Below, one piece after another: positions 51,807 through 64,000 of a stretch of DNA of 64,000 nucleotides. Both the position numbers and the translations under genes were made by a program. The notes beneath the pieces are model-generated. The model did no database searches and was not told the DNA's origin. It saw nothing but the letters and a program-made list of their open reading frames with translations. This DNA comes from Muricea muricata (lineage: Eukaryota; Cnidaria; Anthozoa; Malacalcyonacea; Plexauridae): contig OY979721.1 in NCBI GenBank assembly GCA_963855995.1, positions 16,285,893 through 16,349,892 on the forward strand, written 5' to 3'. The first letter of the stretch is position 1; every line of letters begins with the position of its first letter.

Positions 51807-51869
51807 CCTCTTTTTCACTTCTGCGGTCATTCCATATCCAGTGGGTCTGTTGATCTTATCCGTTGCCAT
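51807..51869 (-). CDS. Alternative first coding exon of gene A (transgelin-like N-terminus)
   Basis: An ATG at 51869 opens 21 codons (MATDKINRPTGYGMTAEVKK and Arg), followed by a GTGAGC donor. The peptide parallels the proximal first exon (MSKEFNRPIGYGFSREIKLK) position by position and also ends in phase 0. It therefore fits gene A exon 2 (start at 47860). No second CH domain lies between, so I infer a distal alternative promoter. A decayed gene copy reduced to one exon is the other option. Confidence 0.7.
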
Positions 51870-51961
51870 TTTTCAAAGCGTCTCTGCAACCTTGTTAGTG
51901 AAAATTCAATGCGCCAATGCAGACGACAAGTGTGGATGAGAAAGGCTGGGTAGATGTAAGA

Positions 51962-51968
51962 TTATATA
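51962..51968 (-). promoter_or_regulatory. TATA box of the distal gene A promoter
   Basis: TATATAA on the minus strand in the context GCTATATAATC lies about 93 bp before the ATG at 51869. That would leave a 5' UTR of about 60 bp. It is a clean consensus in a stretch that is not otherwise unusually AT-rich. Confidence 0.5.
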
Positions 51969-51969
51969 G

Positions 51970-54886
51970 CGATATTTGCAAGGCGGCACCCTCAATACTG
52001 ACCCGCCTTAAACAATTACTGCATTACTATTGGTTTAAATTTGACCCCTGACTATACCAGACATTGAGGTATTTACTTAACTCGGGTTACAACTGAGAGC
52101 CATTGGTCAAACATTGACAATTATGACAGGCGTACAAGGGTAATATTTCTCTATAATACCAGGGCAGGTGAATGTATCATTTATAGACATTTAAACAAAT
52201 ACTGCCATTAGTGACAACTATGAAACCACATTTGGCTATGGATACGATTTTAGTGAATTTTCTATTGTTGTGTTTTGAGGGATAACGTTTAAACAAACAT
52301 TTACATTGATAAAGGTCTGCGCGACACGGGGGTTCCTCCCTAAATGTTTGAGATCGAGTAACAAAAAGCACATTTTGAAACACGGAATTAATCGACATGA
52401 AGTCATGGCCTTGTATCTCGTGCTAACATTTTAAATTCTCTTCATTGATTCTTCGGATTAGTGGTAATCCTTTAGAATTAAGTTTAAAGTAGTAATCTGG
52501 TCACCAGAGACAAGTCACCAGCGACTTGTAATACACGTGCCGAAGCACACAACTTGTGTGTTTGATAAAGTCGGTGCTTATAGAGATTATCAAGGTTTGC
52601 AGTGTCAAATTCTGTTCATGATGTTTGATGCCTTCAAAATCGTAGTAACACTAGTATACACACTGTGTGCTTAAGAGAGTTCTGTTTCGGAGTCCATAAT
52701 CAGTTCTGGTTTTTATATCTCCGATTCAAGAGCACAGGAACTCTGTTCATTGGTCAAACTTCTAAACATGGTATGAGAAGCCATAAGAAGCTCGAGGTTA
52801 CTCATTGGCCTGCCTTATATTGCTTGAATGTGCGATTTACGTTCGTTTCATCTCCTACAGAAGACTCAGCCATGACAGAAACTTGTAAAATATGTTCGTT
52901 GTGTTGTCGTTCCACTTGAGTGCGAATGTTGCTTTGCATATTTTAAGTTCCTTTTGAATTATAAGGAAGGAAAGGAATTATTCTTACTCAAAGACTGTTG
53001 AAACCTCCCTTCCTTCTTGTCACGCCGCAAAGACACAATAGTTTGCGGTCGTAAAGGAAACTAGATTAAAAAAAGTAAATTGCAGCAAAGATATTTCAAT
53101 AAAATGACCCATTCATGGAACGCTTGGGCAATCTTTAGTGCTTTTTTTTTTAATTAAATCGCTGATAAAATGTTTGAACATGTCTGCTATCAATAAACGT
53201 TGAGTTGATTACACCAGACACAAAATTTTATTTACGGTTAAATTTTTCTATATTAGGAAAAAAATTTAGAGCTGCTAGAGGCATTCGATCTAAAATCACA
53301 TTCAGGAATTAACTTTAAAAGGTGACTGGTGCACAGAGGTGTATAAATTAATAACCCTGAATGATTTACTCTTCTATATCGTGTATAGGAGTGATAACCA
53401 AAGATTATATATTACCATGTTATTGTGTCGTTCCAAAAATATTTCTCATACGTGACATATATGTTATAAAAATAGATCACCCCATCTTATTATAGATTAA
53501 TTTCATCACGACTGCATGCAAGACATATTTAGGCTTTCTTGGTGTTAGAGAATGTATAATAATATTGTTAGCAATATGGTATGTACAGGCATGCAGCACT
53601 TCTTTAAAATGTTATTTTCTTTTTTCTTTTTGACAATCTTTAAATTGTATTGGTGGTGAATCTTCAATCGACAAATGTCGTCATCAAACTGCAATCTCGA
53701 AGCTTTCTTAGTTTCTTGGAATCAGGCCGCCTATATAAGCGCTGCCTGGAATACTTCGCAAAGGTAAGCTCAGTTTCTCGCATACGTTATCACGCTTAAA
53801 TAGAGTCATCTATAAAATCGGAAATAGAATTTTCACTGGAGGTGGGGGGTATGAGATGAATTCACCTCAATTAGATACTAACTATTTTCTTCTTGGGGCA
53901 ACCTAAATTAACTTATACAACGACGCTTCCAAAGCTTATTACATATGTGGTAAAATTACTGCAATTTGATTGGTGGGAAGAGTGTGATTGATTCATTGGT
54001 AACTGGTAGCTGTGTGTAGTTTTGGAAAGAGGTCATAAATTAATAAGTGAGACGGTGATGTCGTGCAGTAAGGATACTCGTGTGAAGTGTGCCAAACTGC
54101 CACATTGGGAATTGAATTACATGGCTTGGTTTCCCCAAGATTCCGTGTTGATAATGTATAGTTGACTAGAACCTTTCTTGGGTTTGAGTCTTTGCAACAT
54201 GGTTGGGTTGGACTAAAAGAAACATATCGCATCCCAAAGTTCGCGTAATGTCTTAGATCATTGGAGCAATATAACAGAGGTTCAACTTCTCATTAATTAT
54301 GGGTATCCTTGGCTTAGCCAGTGTGCTAAAAAGAGGCATTCCCCCTGAAAATACTCATCATGGTTATTAACGTACTGGCCAAGCTATGAGAAATTCAAAC
54401 TCTGCATGCTCTGTGCTTGGGATGCACTTATAATCAGGATCTGTTGATTGATTCATGCATTCTTTATGTGGCTCTTCAGAAGGGAAGAGATACAGTTTAT
54501 CCGTGCATGGTTAAAGCTCGACATCTGTTCATCTTTTTTATTGCTTGATGTAGAGCAGTTTCTTGTAAATTTACGTAGAATATATCAATCATTATAATTT
54601 TGTGGCAACACCACGTAAATTTATTATCGCAGAATAATATTGTTTCGTGGTCTTTCCACACAATTATAGTGAGAATAATAATAGCGTGATAATTTGTATT
54701 TTGACAGTTTTTCCACCAAAAAAACTGTTCAAGTCCAACCCCTCCCCTATTCCTGTTTAAAATCAGAGCTAAAAAATTAGAGCAAACAGAAAGCACTCAT
54801 GTTGGTTTTCCCTATGGCAGCGATTTTTGCTGCGATTTACAACGTGATTTTCTCCTTCTGAAGGATATGAAAAAGTCTACGAATTA
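51970..54886. other. Intergenic, no recognised gene
   Basis: AT-rich with scattered short ORFs that show no homology or splice context. A TATA-like CTATATAAGC at 53731-53740 has no gene next to it that I can identify. Confidence 0.4.
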
Positions 54887-55073
54887 CAGTGGCGGATCTT
54901 GCGTAAGTCAAAATAAATTACCACAGCTCATTCTAGGATATATTTACATTTTAAAATACCTTCAAAGCAACTTCGTTGGTTAGATTTTATTCTTTTGAAA
55001 TTCATAACATATGACATTGTTATAAAGTAATTTTGAATTTAATTTATTTTCACTTACCCTGGATCCGCGACTG
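54887..55073. mobile_element. hAT-type MITE, copy 2 (187 bp)
   Basis: Same family as 45707-45909 but in opposite orientation; internal sequence such as CACAGCTCATTCTAGGATA and ACCTTCAAAGCAACTTC matches its complement. Termini are CAGTGGCGGATC and GGATCCGCGACTG. It has a perfect 8-bp duplication, ACGAATTA, at 54879-54886 and 55074-55081. Confidence 0.93.
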
Positions 55074-55467
55074 ACGAATTACATATGTTACAGGTTATGA
55101 TATTTCATAACAACACGATTAATAATTGCAACTAAAGTTGCAGTTAAAATCGCCAGTCTAAATGGACCTTTAATGCGAGGCTTGCATGGCGGGCGGGCTT
55201 TAGGAAAACCTGCATATATAAATGTTACTTACAATGTCCATATTGGGTGGCAAATGGTAAATAGTTTGGCTAGTGTCCTCTCTCCAAGATCATCTTCGTG
55301 ATATTACATTTCCGCCCAGAACAAGAATAAAAACACATTTGACCCATAAAAATTATATGCGAATTCAATTTCTAAAAATATTACATAGCACTATTATTTC
55401 ATCAGACATTAATATCTCTAATACGTTCGTCAGCGGTATCCTTGCAACCAAACAACTTGCTGCACGT

Positions 55468-58431
<2,964 letters not shown>

Positions 58432-58854
58432 GATTCACTGAAGTCGACGTTTACAGCTAAGGAATGCGTCACCTCTGATGCAAGTGGCTGACAGAAAATT
58501 TGCCTTTCCAAATGTTTTACCGATTATTTATTGTCTCGCTCTACCAATATGCTTGCGTCATGCTGCGCGAAAGGTCGCTGTCTTGACCTCTTAATCAAGG
58601 ATACCGATTATAGTTAAAGAACACACGACGGTCTCCAATAAAAACGTGTGTGATTTAACGGATATTCGAGATAACTTTTCACACCATCCTAAATCAACTG
58701 TTTTTCTAGCTAATTTTTTATCCTGCAATATTTCTTTAGATATTGGCAATCTTGAACGCAGCTCGCCCTCTTGAAGTGACCCACACACCCTTCCTGAAGG
58801 TATGTGTATATTTTTGTCATATCTAACAAAAAACGCATAGTTCTCGTGTTTCCG

Positions 58855-58864
58855 CCATATTTGG
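58855..58864. promoter_or_regulatory. CArG box (SRF-binding consensus)
   Basis: CCATATTTGG fits CC(A/T)6GG exactly and lies about 425 bp upstream of the gene B start codon. In vertebrates transgelin and other contractile genes are controlled by SRF through such boxes. Function here is inference from position and identity. Confidence 0.5.
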
Positions 58865-59880
58865 ACTCACGTCGCCACGACTGTTCCAGTTTTGATTTGC
58901 TGAGTCCAAAATAACTCCATTGCGTTGTCGTGAAAACAGTTACTGATGTTTCTAAGAAAATACTGGTTTGACACTCGTGTGTCCTTAAACTTTTCTAAAG
59001 TTAGAAAGAGTTCCAGATTTTAAACTAACATGCGCGTCAATCAAATATTTGAAATAGGATACAGTAGATGATCTTGTTAATCATGGCTAATCTAATCTTG
59101 AAACGTAAATTATTCAGCAAATCACTCCTGGTTTGAATGTATTTAGCAGCGCCAATCATTTCTCACCTTTTAAAGCTTGATTCGTTTCTACTGCAAGCAT
59201 ACTGGTTGTATAGTGTAAACGACAATATTTAATAGCGATTGCAATCCATGTCACTACACAGTTTTTTTCTAATTATTTCTGGACTTGGCTTGGCTCATAT
59301 ATTGCTTAGCCTTTCAGTGACTCTCACCTCAGATCGTGAACTCGATCTTTCCATCTAACTAGTATTTACAGTTGTTTGAATGGAATAGAGATGCCCACGA
59401 GGTGATTAAAATTGGCCCCTAAATATCATCGTTTTCAGCGTAGATCTGTGCCCTCGCCCATGATTGTTGCACGTCTTCTTCTAAAGGCACCCCTTCGGGC
59501 CCCTCCCGGCTCATTACCAGTGAAATTAGTTTAGTCTATTACTTTTTTAAAAACCATATTCGGCTAGAAATTGAACTTTGATCATGATGTGTCCCAGGCA
59601 CCGTCGTTGAAGGACTGTTATCAAATGGACTTATCTTCATGTAAAATATCACGCAATGCTTTCAGTATAAGGTTCGTCGTAGCTTGTTAGCCGAGCTGTC
59701 AATATTTTCTTCCATGTAATATATTAAGTCATCTTTAACACGATGATATATTGGTCTTTTTGTTTTTGTACATTTGTGAAGTAGTATCTAGAATCTAGTA
59801 TTCAATTATGGTCAATGTGCAATTATTTCAATGTAAAAGAGATACAAAACAAAATGTTGTTGTTTCTGTTTGTTTTGTTC

Positions 59881-59928
59881 ATGAGATGTAGAGCTATATA
59901 TATATATATATATAGCTCTACATCTCAT
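59881..59928. repeat. Perfect 48-bp palindrome with an AT core
   Basis: ATGAGATGTAGAGC, then a TA-dinucleotide core, then GCTCTACATCTCAT form a perfect inverted repeat with no loop. It could extrude as a cruciform. It may be a minimal TIR remnant or a microsatellite expanded inside an inverted repeat. Confidence 0.85.
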
Positions 59929-61189
59929 AAATATATTTTCGTATACATCACATATATATTCCGCTTCCTCATCTTTCAGTTGTACCAATTTCCGTTTCCT
60001 CATCTTTTAGTTGTTTATGTTTATCTTTCAGTTTTATCGTAGTTATGAACATAAATTTATGTTATAACGTCGACAAATTTGAATATAACACCGATGCAAT
60101 GAGCATATCATTGATTTATTTGTTTTCGATATTTTGTCCGTAAAAAACTTCATATTTCCGCATCAAGCAACTCAATCTTGTTAAAACATAATGTATGCAA
60201 TGACGTAACGGGCGTTGGGAGGCCTGTGGTTATAATTAAAGAAAGATTGTAAAGAATGCGAGAATGTGTGGGTCTAGGATCAAGTACCATGAATGGTTGA
60301 ATTAGTTTTGCCAAGTTACCCTGTTTGTAATTGCTGTCATCTTTTAAATGTTTTAAAAGACTTCGAGAAGAAATCCACAGCGAGTTAAAATTCAATTACC
60401 TTTAACAGCAAGCAAATATTTCACTCCAATTATGGTAAAGCGTAAAAAATGTTTTGTAGGTAAGCATTTTATATTCAACCATCCAATCATCAGAAAATAA
60501 TTTATAATGGTGACAGCGAGAAATGACGTAATTTTCTAGATAGTCAAGTGCTTGTAAAAAAAGAAACAACGGAAAGTATCCTCCTTGCACACAGCCGCTC
60601 TCTATAACTTGGTTTATGCCAGTAGTTACGTCGCACAGTAACTTTTTTCCAACTTCATGTGCAACTTTTTTAGCAAGAAGGATTTGAGATCCCTGAAGTT
60701 GCATAAAGATCTGTCAAACTCAACAGCTGTTTATATTTCTAGTTGTTTTTATTTCTCTTATTCCACAGCTATAAAGCAAGATATGATTCTCACTATCAGG
60801 AATATAGTCAGTAAAAATCGACCCGACCCTCTATATCATTGACATGTGCATAATTTAAAATAGAGTAGTGCATTTTCCACTCTGATAAAATGTTGACAGT
60901 TAATGACGGAACATAATGCAACCACATATCACATGCAAATTGTATCTCGTGTTACCTCTATACAGGAACTTGTTACCCAAGTGTTTTGACTTGGGGGCAT
61001 TAGTAGTTTTAAAACCTGTGGGACAGAAGGGTGTAACTTTCTTTCCTCTTTCAGAAAATATCACGTTACACTGATCAATTGCATCTCACCTGGGACTTAT
61101 TAGAAAGGTGAACAATGAAATAAGGCAGAGCCATTGAAAAGAAGAAGTGATACTGTACATATTGCATAAAATGATAATCTTAAATGTTC

Positions 61190-61666
61190 TCAGGTCTTCA
61201 TCTTTTCCTTGCGCTTATGCTTGCGTCGTAGCGTGTTATGTGACACAAAAATAAAAAAGTGATTTATTGGATTATGCAGGGCTGTCGCGAGAAAATTGTA
61301 TGCACCAGTAATAATATAATGTTTTCTGTGACAGAAAGAAAGTGCGTGTAACACAATGAATATCACCTGTGACACGAGTCCACACATAACATCCCACACG
61401 ACCTTCGTCTCAAACTCATAGAAATTACTCTGTGCAAATTTGGCCTTTATCTGAATACTTGTACATGGAATACTCGTTGATATCATCATTATAAAATTAC
61501 AAATTGCTAAAATAGGCCAAAAACTGAAAGAGCAAAACTCATAATTATATGTAGTTCTGCATTGTCCACTCTCCTCAACTCTAGTGCAGCTCTGACTGTG
61601 GTTTGACACGAGGAGCTGAAGTTGGGAAACTAGCTCTTTGAAACACGTGTAAGATATCTTTGCCTC
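61190..61666 (-). CDS. Putative class A GPCR C-terminal exon (partial or pseudogene)
   Basis: An open frame runs from a possible acceptor near 61666 to the stop at 61190. It shows three hydrophobic segments (SFWPILAICNFIMMISTSIP, VVWDVMCGLVSQVIFIVLHA, then ITGAYNFLATALHNPINHFF) and a basic tail (SHNTLRRKHKRKEK). The spacing and the NPINHF motif followed by a basic helix recall TM5-TM7 and helix 8 of rhodopsin-like receptors, where NPxxY is usual; the Tyr is replaced. I found no TM1-TM4 exon upstream in the window, so it may be an incomplete model or a decaying gene. Confidence 0.35.
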   Translation of the reverse strand, partial: EAKISYTCFKELVSQLQLLVSNHSQSCTRVEESGQCRTTYNYEFCSFSFWPILAICNFIMMISTSIPCTSIQIKAKFAQSNFYEFETKVVWDVMCGLVSQVIFIVLHALSFCHRKHYIITGAYNFLATALHNPINHFFIFVSHNTLRRKHKRKEKMKT

Positions 61667-62164
61667 TCAGATTGGGAAGTACCTCTTGATATATAGACGT
61701 AAGATGTGTTATAGTTACGACAAACTAACCTTGCCTGTGTTGATAGTGCAATTGAAAACACACGAAGATATAGATTCTTACTACCTGAAACGATCGAAAC
61801 AGAATTCGATATTTTGAACGAAGGCCCTTTTTTCAGGTAGTGAAAGAACGTATACTTTCGTACGTTTTAACATTCAGCTCTCCCTTTCCTGTTTTTAAGT
61901 TGTTAAGTGACAGTTTCCTCTGGGACACAAGTACCAGCAGTCCTTTGATGACCTTTTGAACCTTCTCTGTGCATGAACCAATGAGAAATCCCAGATTAAA
62001 ACCTCCCTCTGGGATGCCGTCGCTTCAAACCATCAACAGAGTATAATATTTAGTATCATTTGACAGACTATACTTGCTTGTAACGAACTTTATTAAAATC
62101 CTTCACATTTTGTTTGATAGTTTCTTCTCTACTTGTACTGTTATCTTATCAAGTTTGGCGCACT
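61667..62164. other. Spacer between the putative GPCR exon and gene C
   Basis: Should include the gene C promoter and 5' UTR. I see no clear TATA or CArG motif. Confidence 0.35.
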
Positions 62165-62215
62165 ATGGCTTCCCGAGCGGCCCCGTCTGGCATTGCTTTG
62201 GATATTCGACGAAAG
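62165..62215 (+). CDS. First coding exon of a third transgelin-like gene (gene C, 3' partial)
   Basis: ATG at 62165 opens 17 codons, MASRAAPSGIALDIRRK, then a GTAGGT donor. This matches the gene B first exon (MSHRAQPSGIAAEARRK) in length, phase and most residues. It lies on the opposite strand, so B and C are divergently transcribed. No CH-domain exon follows before 64000, so the first intron exceeds 1.8 kb and the gene continues outside the window. Confidence 0.75.
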
Positions 62216-64000
62216 GTAGGTTGAACATGTAATCTACAATAGCTCGAAAAAACAACAGTGTGTTAGGAAATGGCAAACAATAGTCGATATCATTACTTTT
62301 ACCGCTTTTGTATTTTAATTCTGCTCAAATCCTGCTAATTTGGCGTATACCATATTCGTACTTTATACGTTGTATAGAATATAGGTTTTGTAATTAACCA
62401 CAATCTCCCGTGATTTATGACAAACACGCTGTTACTATCCAAGGAAAAGGCTCTTCAAGGAACTGGTATGTCTGTACTGAGCTTACTGGCTATCGCTCTG
62501 AAATAAAGTACCTTATCTTCTTCACTTAGTTCAGATAGAAACCGGGTCTAAATATTGCTCACATTGGACCCCCATGTTTCTGTTAAATTGGATTAATGTG
62601 GAACAATTTTCCTACCATTATGTCAAATTGTTTGTACACCATCTGACTGAATAGTTATACTATTTTATTCAGATAGTTTAATCTTGCGTGTAGGCTGGAA
62701 ATCGACTGGGAAGTATGCGATTGATTTTAATCGTATCTTAACAGTAAAATGTCGCAGGGATTTTAAATGTTGGCACAAAAACATGACTGGATGCGGAGGT
62801 TTTATTTATTCAAGTCAATTTCGAAATCTACTTGAACTGCTGGACGGGAAAATCTTTTCAGCCAGAAAATGAACATGGTTTCGGTTGTTTTGTATACGTT
62901 TCGCCGTGTTGACAGTTGTCGCTCTGTTTCAAATTCAACTTTCTTTATTAAAGTCTGTTTCCCAGTTTGTAATTGCGTGTGAAATCTTAGATATTGATAT
63001 AGAAACTATTTCCTTTGGCCAGCTGTAACAACATGCCTGCTTTTTTTCCTTGCCAAGACTTACTAAAAATTTACGCGAATCCTATGTTTATATGTACATT
63101 AAAGTCTTAGCTTTTATTTATAGTTTGCACACAGTGTTTAAGCTCTATTCTCTTCGCACTTAGCGGGCTTTTTACTAATTATAATATTAGCTTTCTCATC
63201 AGCTATTCATAGCCGGAGAGATATATCAGTCTGCGAGGCAAGTGATAGCCTTTTAGGGCAGCCTTAAAACATTTGCTTTATTATTTTATTATTTCTTGCT
63301 ATATTGTTGCTTTGGATTTTTGGCTCGCCAAGCGGTGCTGGGAAACAGATATTTGATAGCATAATTTGCCTGTCCTTCGATGACAATGTTAACATTAAAT
63401 ATCTGCATGTTTTATTGTTTAAATGTCTATTACTTTATAATTAGGCTACGCTTGGCTGATCCTACTATGAATCCAAGTACTGCAATCTAACTAGCAATAT
63501 TATGATTTTTTTGTACAAAGACACTGAGACACTTGAAAATGCCTTTTAAACATGGCTGGCTGTAGTTCTTTGCTAATAGAGCTATATACAATGTTGTATA
63601 TCACGTGATTACTCCAATGTTAGTGTCATTTTCCGATTTTCTTTAGTGAATGTGCATGAATGATAAGCCAAAAATATTTTTATTTAAAGTTATAAGAATG
63701 CAGGAAAATTTATTCTCAACTACATGTCAATATATTATAGTTTAGTCGTGTTCTCAAGTCCATAAATGAAAATTTACCCCGAGTGCGTTCTTGTTTGACA
63801 TAGGATGTATTCTGGCTGTCACTCCTTTTATACTAAGAGTAATATCTCACATAAGTATGCAATTATAGCAATTAGTTCTTGATTGTTTTTCCGCCTGTGT
63901 TTTCATAAGGCAGACGTTATGCAATTTATAACTGCATAGTTTCTTTGTGGAGTTTTAAAATCATTCTTTGAAAAGATCGAAGGACCTGAGTGATAAATAT
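62216..64000. other. Presumed first intron of gene C
   Basis: No recognisable exon, repeat or RNA gene. The open stretch at 62684-62872 has no homology I can name. Confidence 0.4.

Larger units (their letters stand above)
58432..61189. other. Spacer upstream of gene B
   Basis: Contains the CArG box at 58855-58864 and the AT palindrome at 59881-59928. Short minus-strand ORFs at 60150-60395 and 60402-60704 show no family I recognise and no convincing splice context. Confidence 0.4.

Noticed and set aside
53731-53740. TATA-like CTATATAAGC
   Set aside because: No gene or credible first exon found downstream on either strand.
60150-60704. Two adjacent minus-strand frames of 81 and 100 codons
   Set aside because: No homology, no signal peptide or domain pattern, and no clear splice link to the GPCR-like exon upstream.

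Overview
This is a nuclear segment of an invertebrate animal genome, most likely a cnidarian. The evidence is short GT-AG introns, an AT-rich background, a secreted multidomain protein mixing PA14, vWA, PLAT, collagen-like and ShK modules, a class C (mGluR-like) receptor, ATE1, and calponin/transgelin genes. The phylum is inferred from domain combinations, not proven.

Positions 1-26488 (+) hold one very large gene, with its 5' end outside the window. I can trace 48 exons. Their lengths add up to a multiple of three (18195 nt, 6064 codons plus stop). In order it encodes five PA14 domains, three WNDN-type repeats, a Pro/Thr/Gly heptad repeat, five tectonin-like repeats, a LamG/ConA-like domain, four vWA domains, a PLAT domain, two more vWA domains, an 8.4 kb single-exon (Gly-Gly-Pro)n region ending in a seventh vWA domain, and a Cys-rich tail with an ShK-type six-cysteine domain. 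Every module begins and ends in phase 1. It looks like an extracellular matrix, cuticle, mucus or adhesive structural protein.

Positions 27680-33509 (+) are ATE1 (arginyl-tRNA--protein transferase). It has two adjacent, homologous, equally long 129-nt exons that look mutually exclusive, matching the exon pair known in mammals. Positions 33510-40339 carry no recognised gene but hold two large inverted-repeat elements (33919-35852 and 38027-38832). Positions 40340-45513 (+) encode a complete class C GPCR of about 947 aa.

Positions 46402-64000 hold a small calponin/transgelin cluster: gene A (-, 46402-48635, with an apparent alternative first exon at 51807-51869), gene B (-, 55468-58431), and the first coding exon of a third, divergent gene C (+, 62165-62215) that must continue beyond the window. 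A 3'-terminal exon resembling the last part of a class A GPCR lies at 61190-61666 (-). Two copies of one hAT-type MITE, each with a perfect 8-bp target duplication, lie at 45707-45909 and 54887-55073. A perfect CArg (CArG) box lies upstream of gene B.

Exon limits come from reading splice sites, phase and homology by eye. No search was run.
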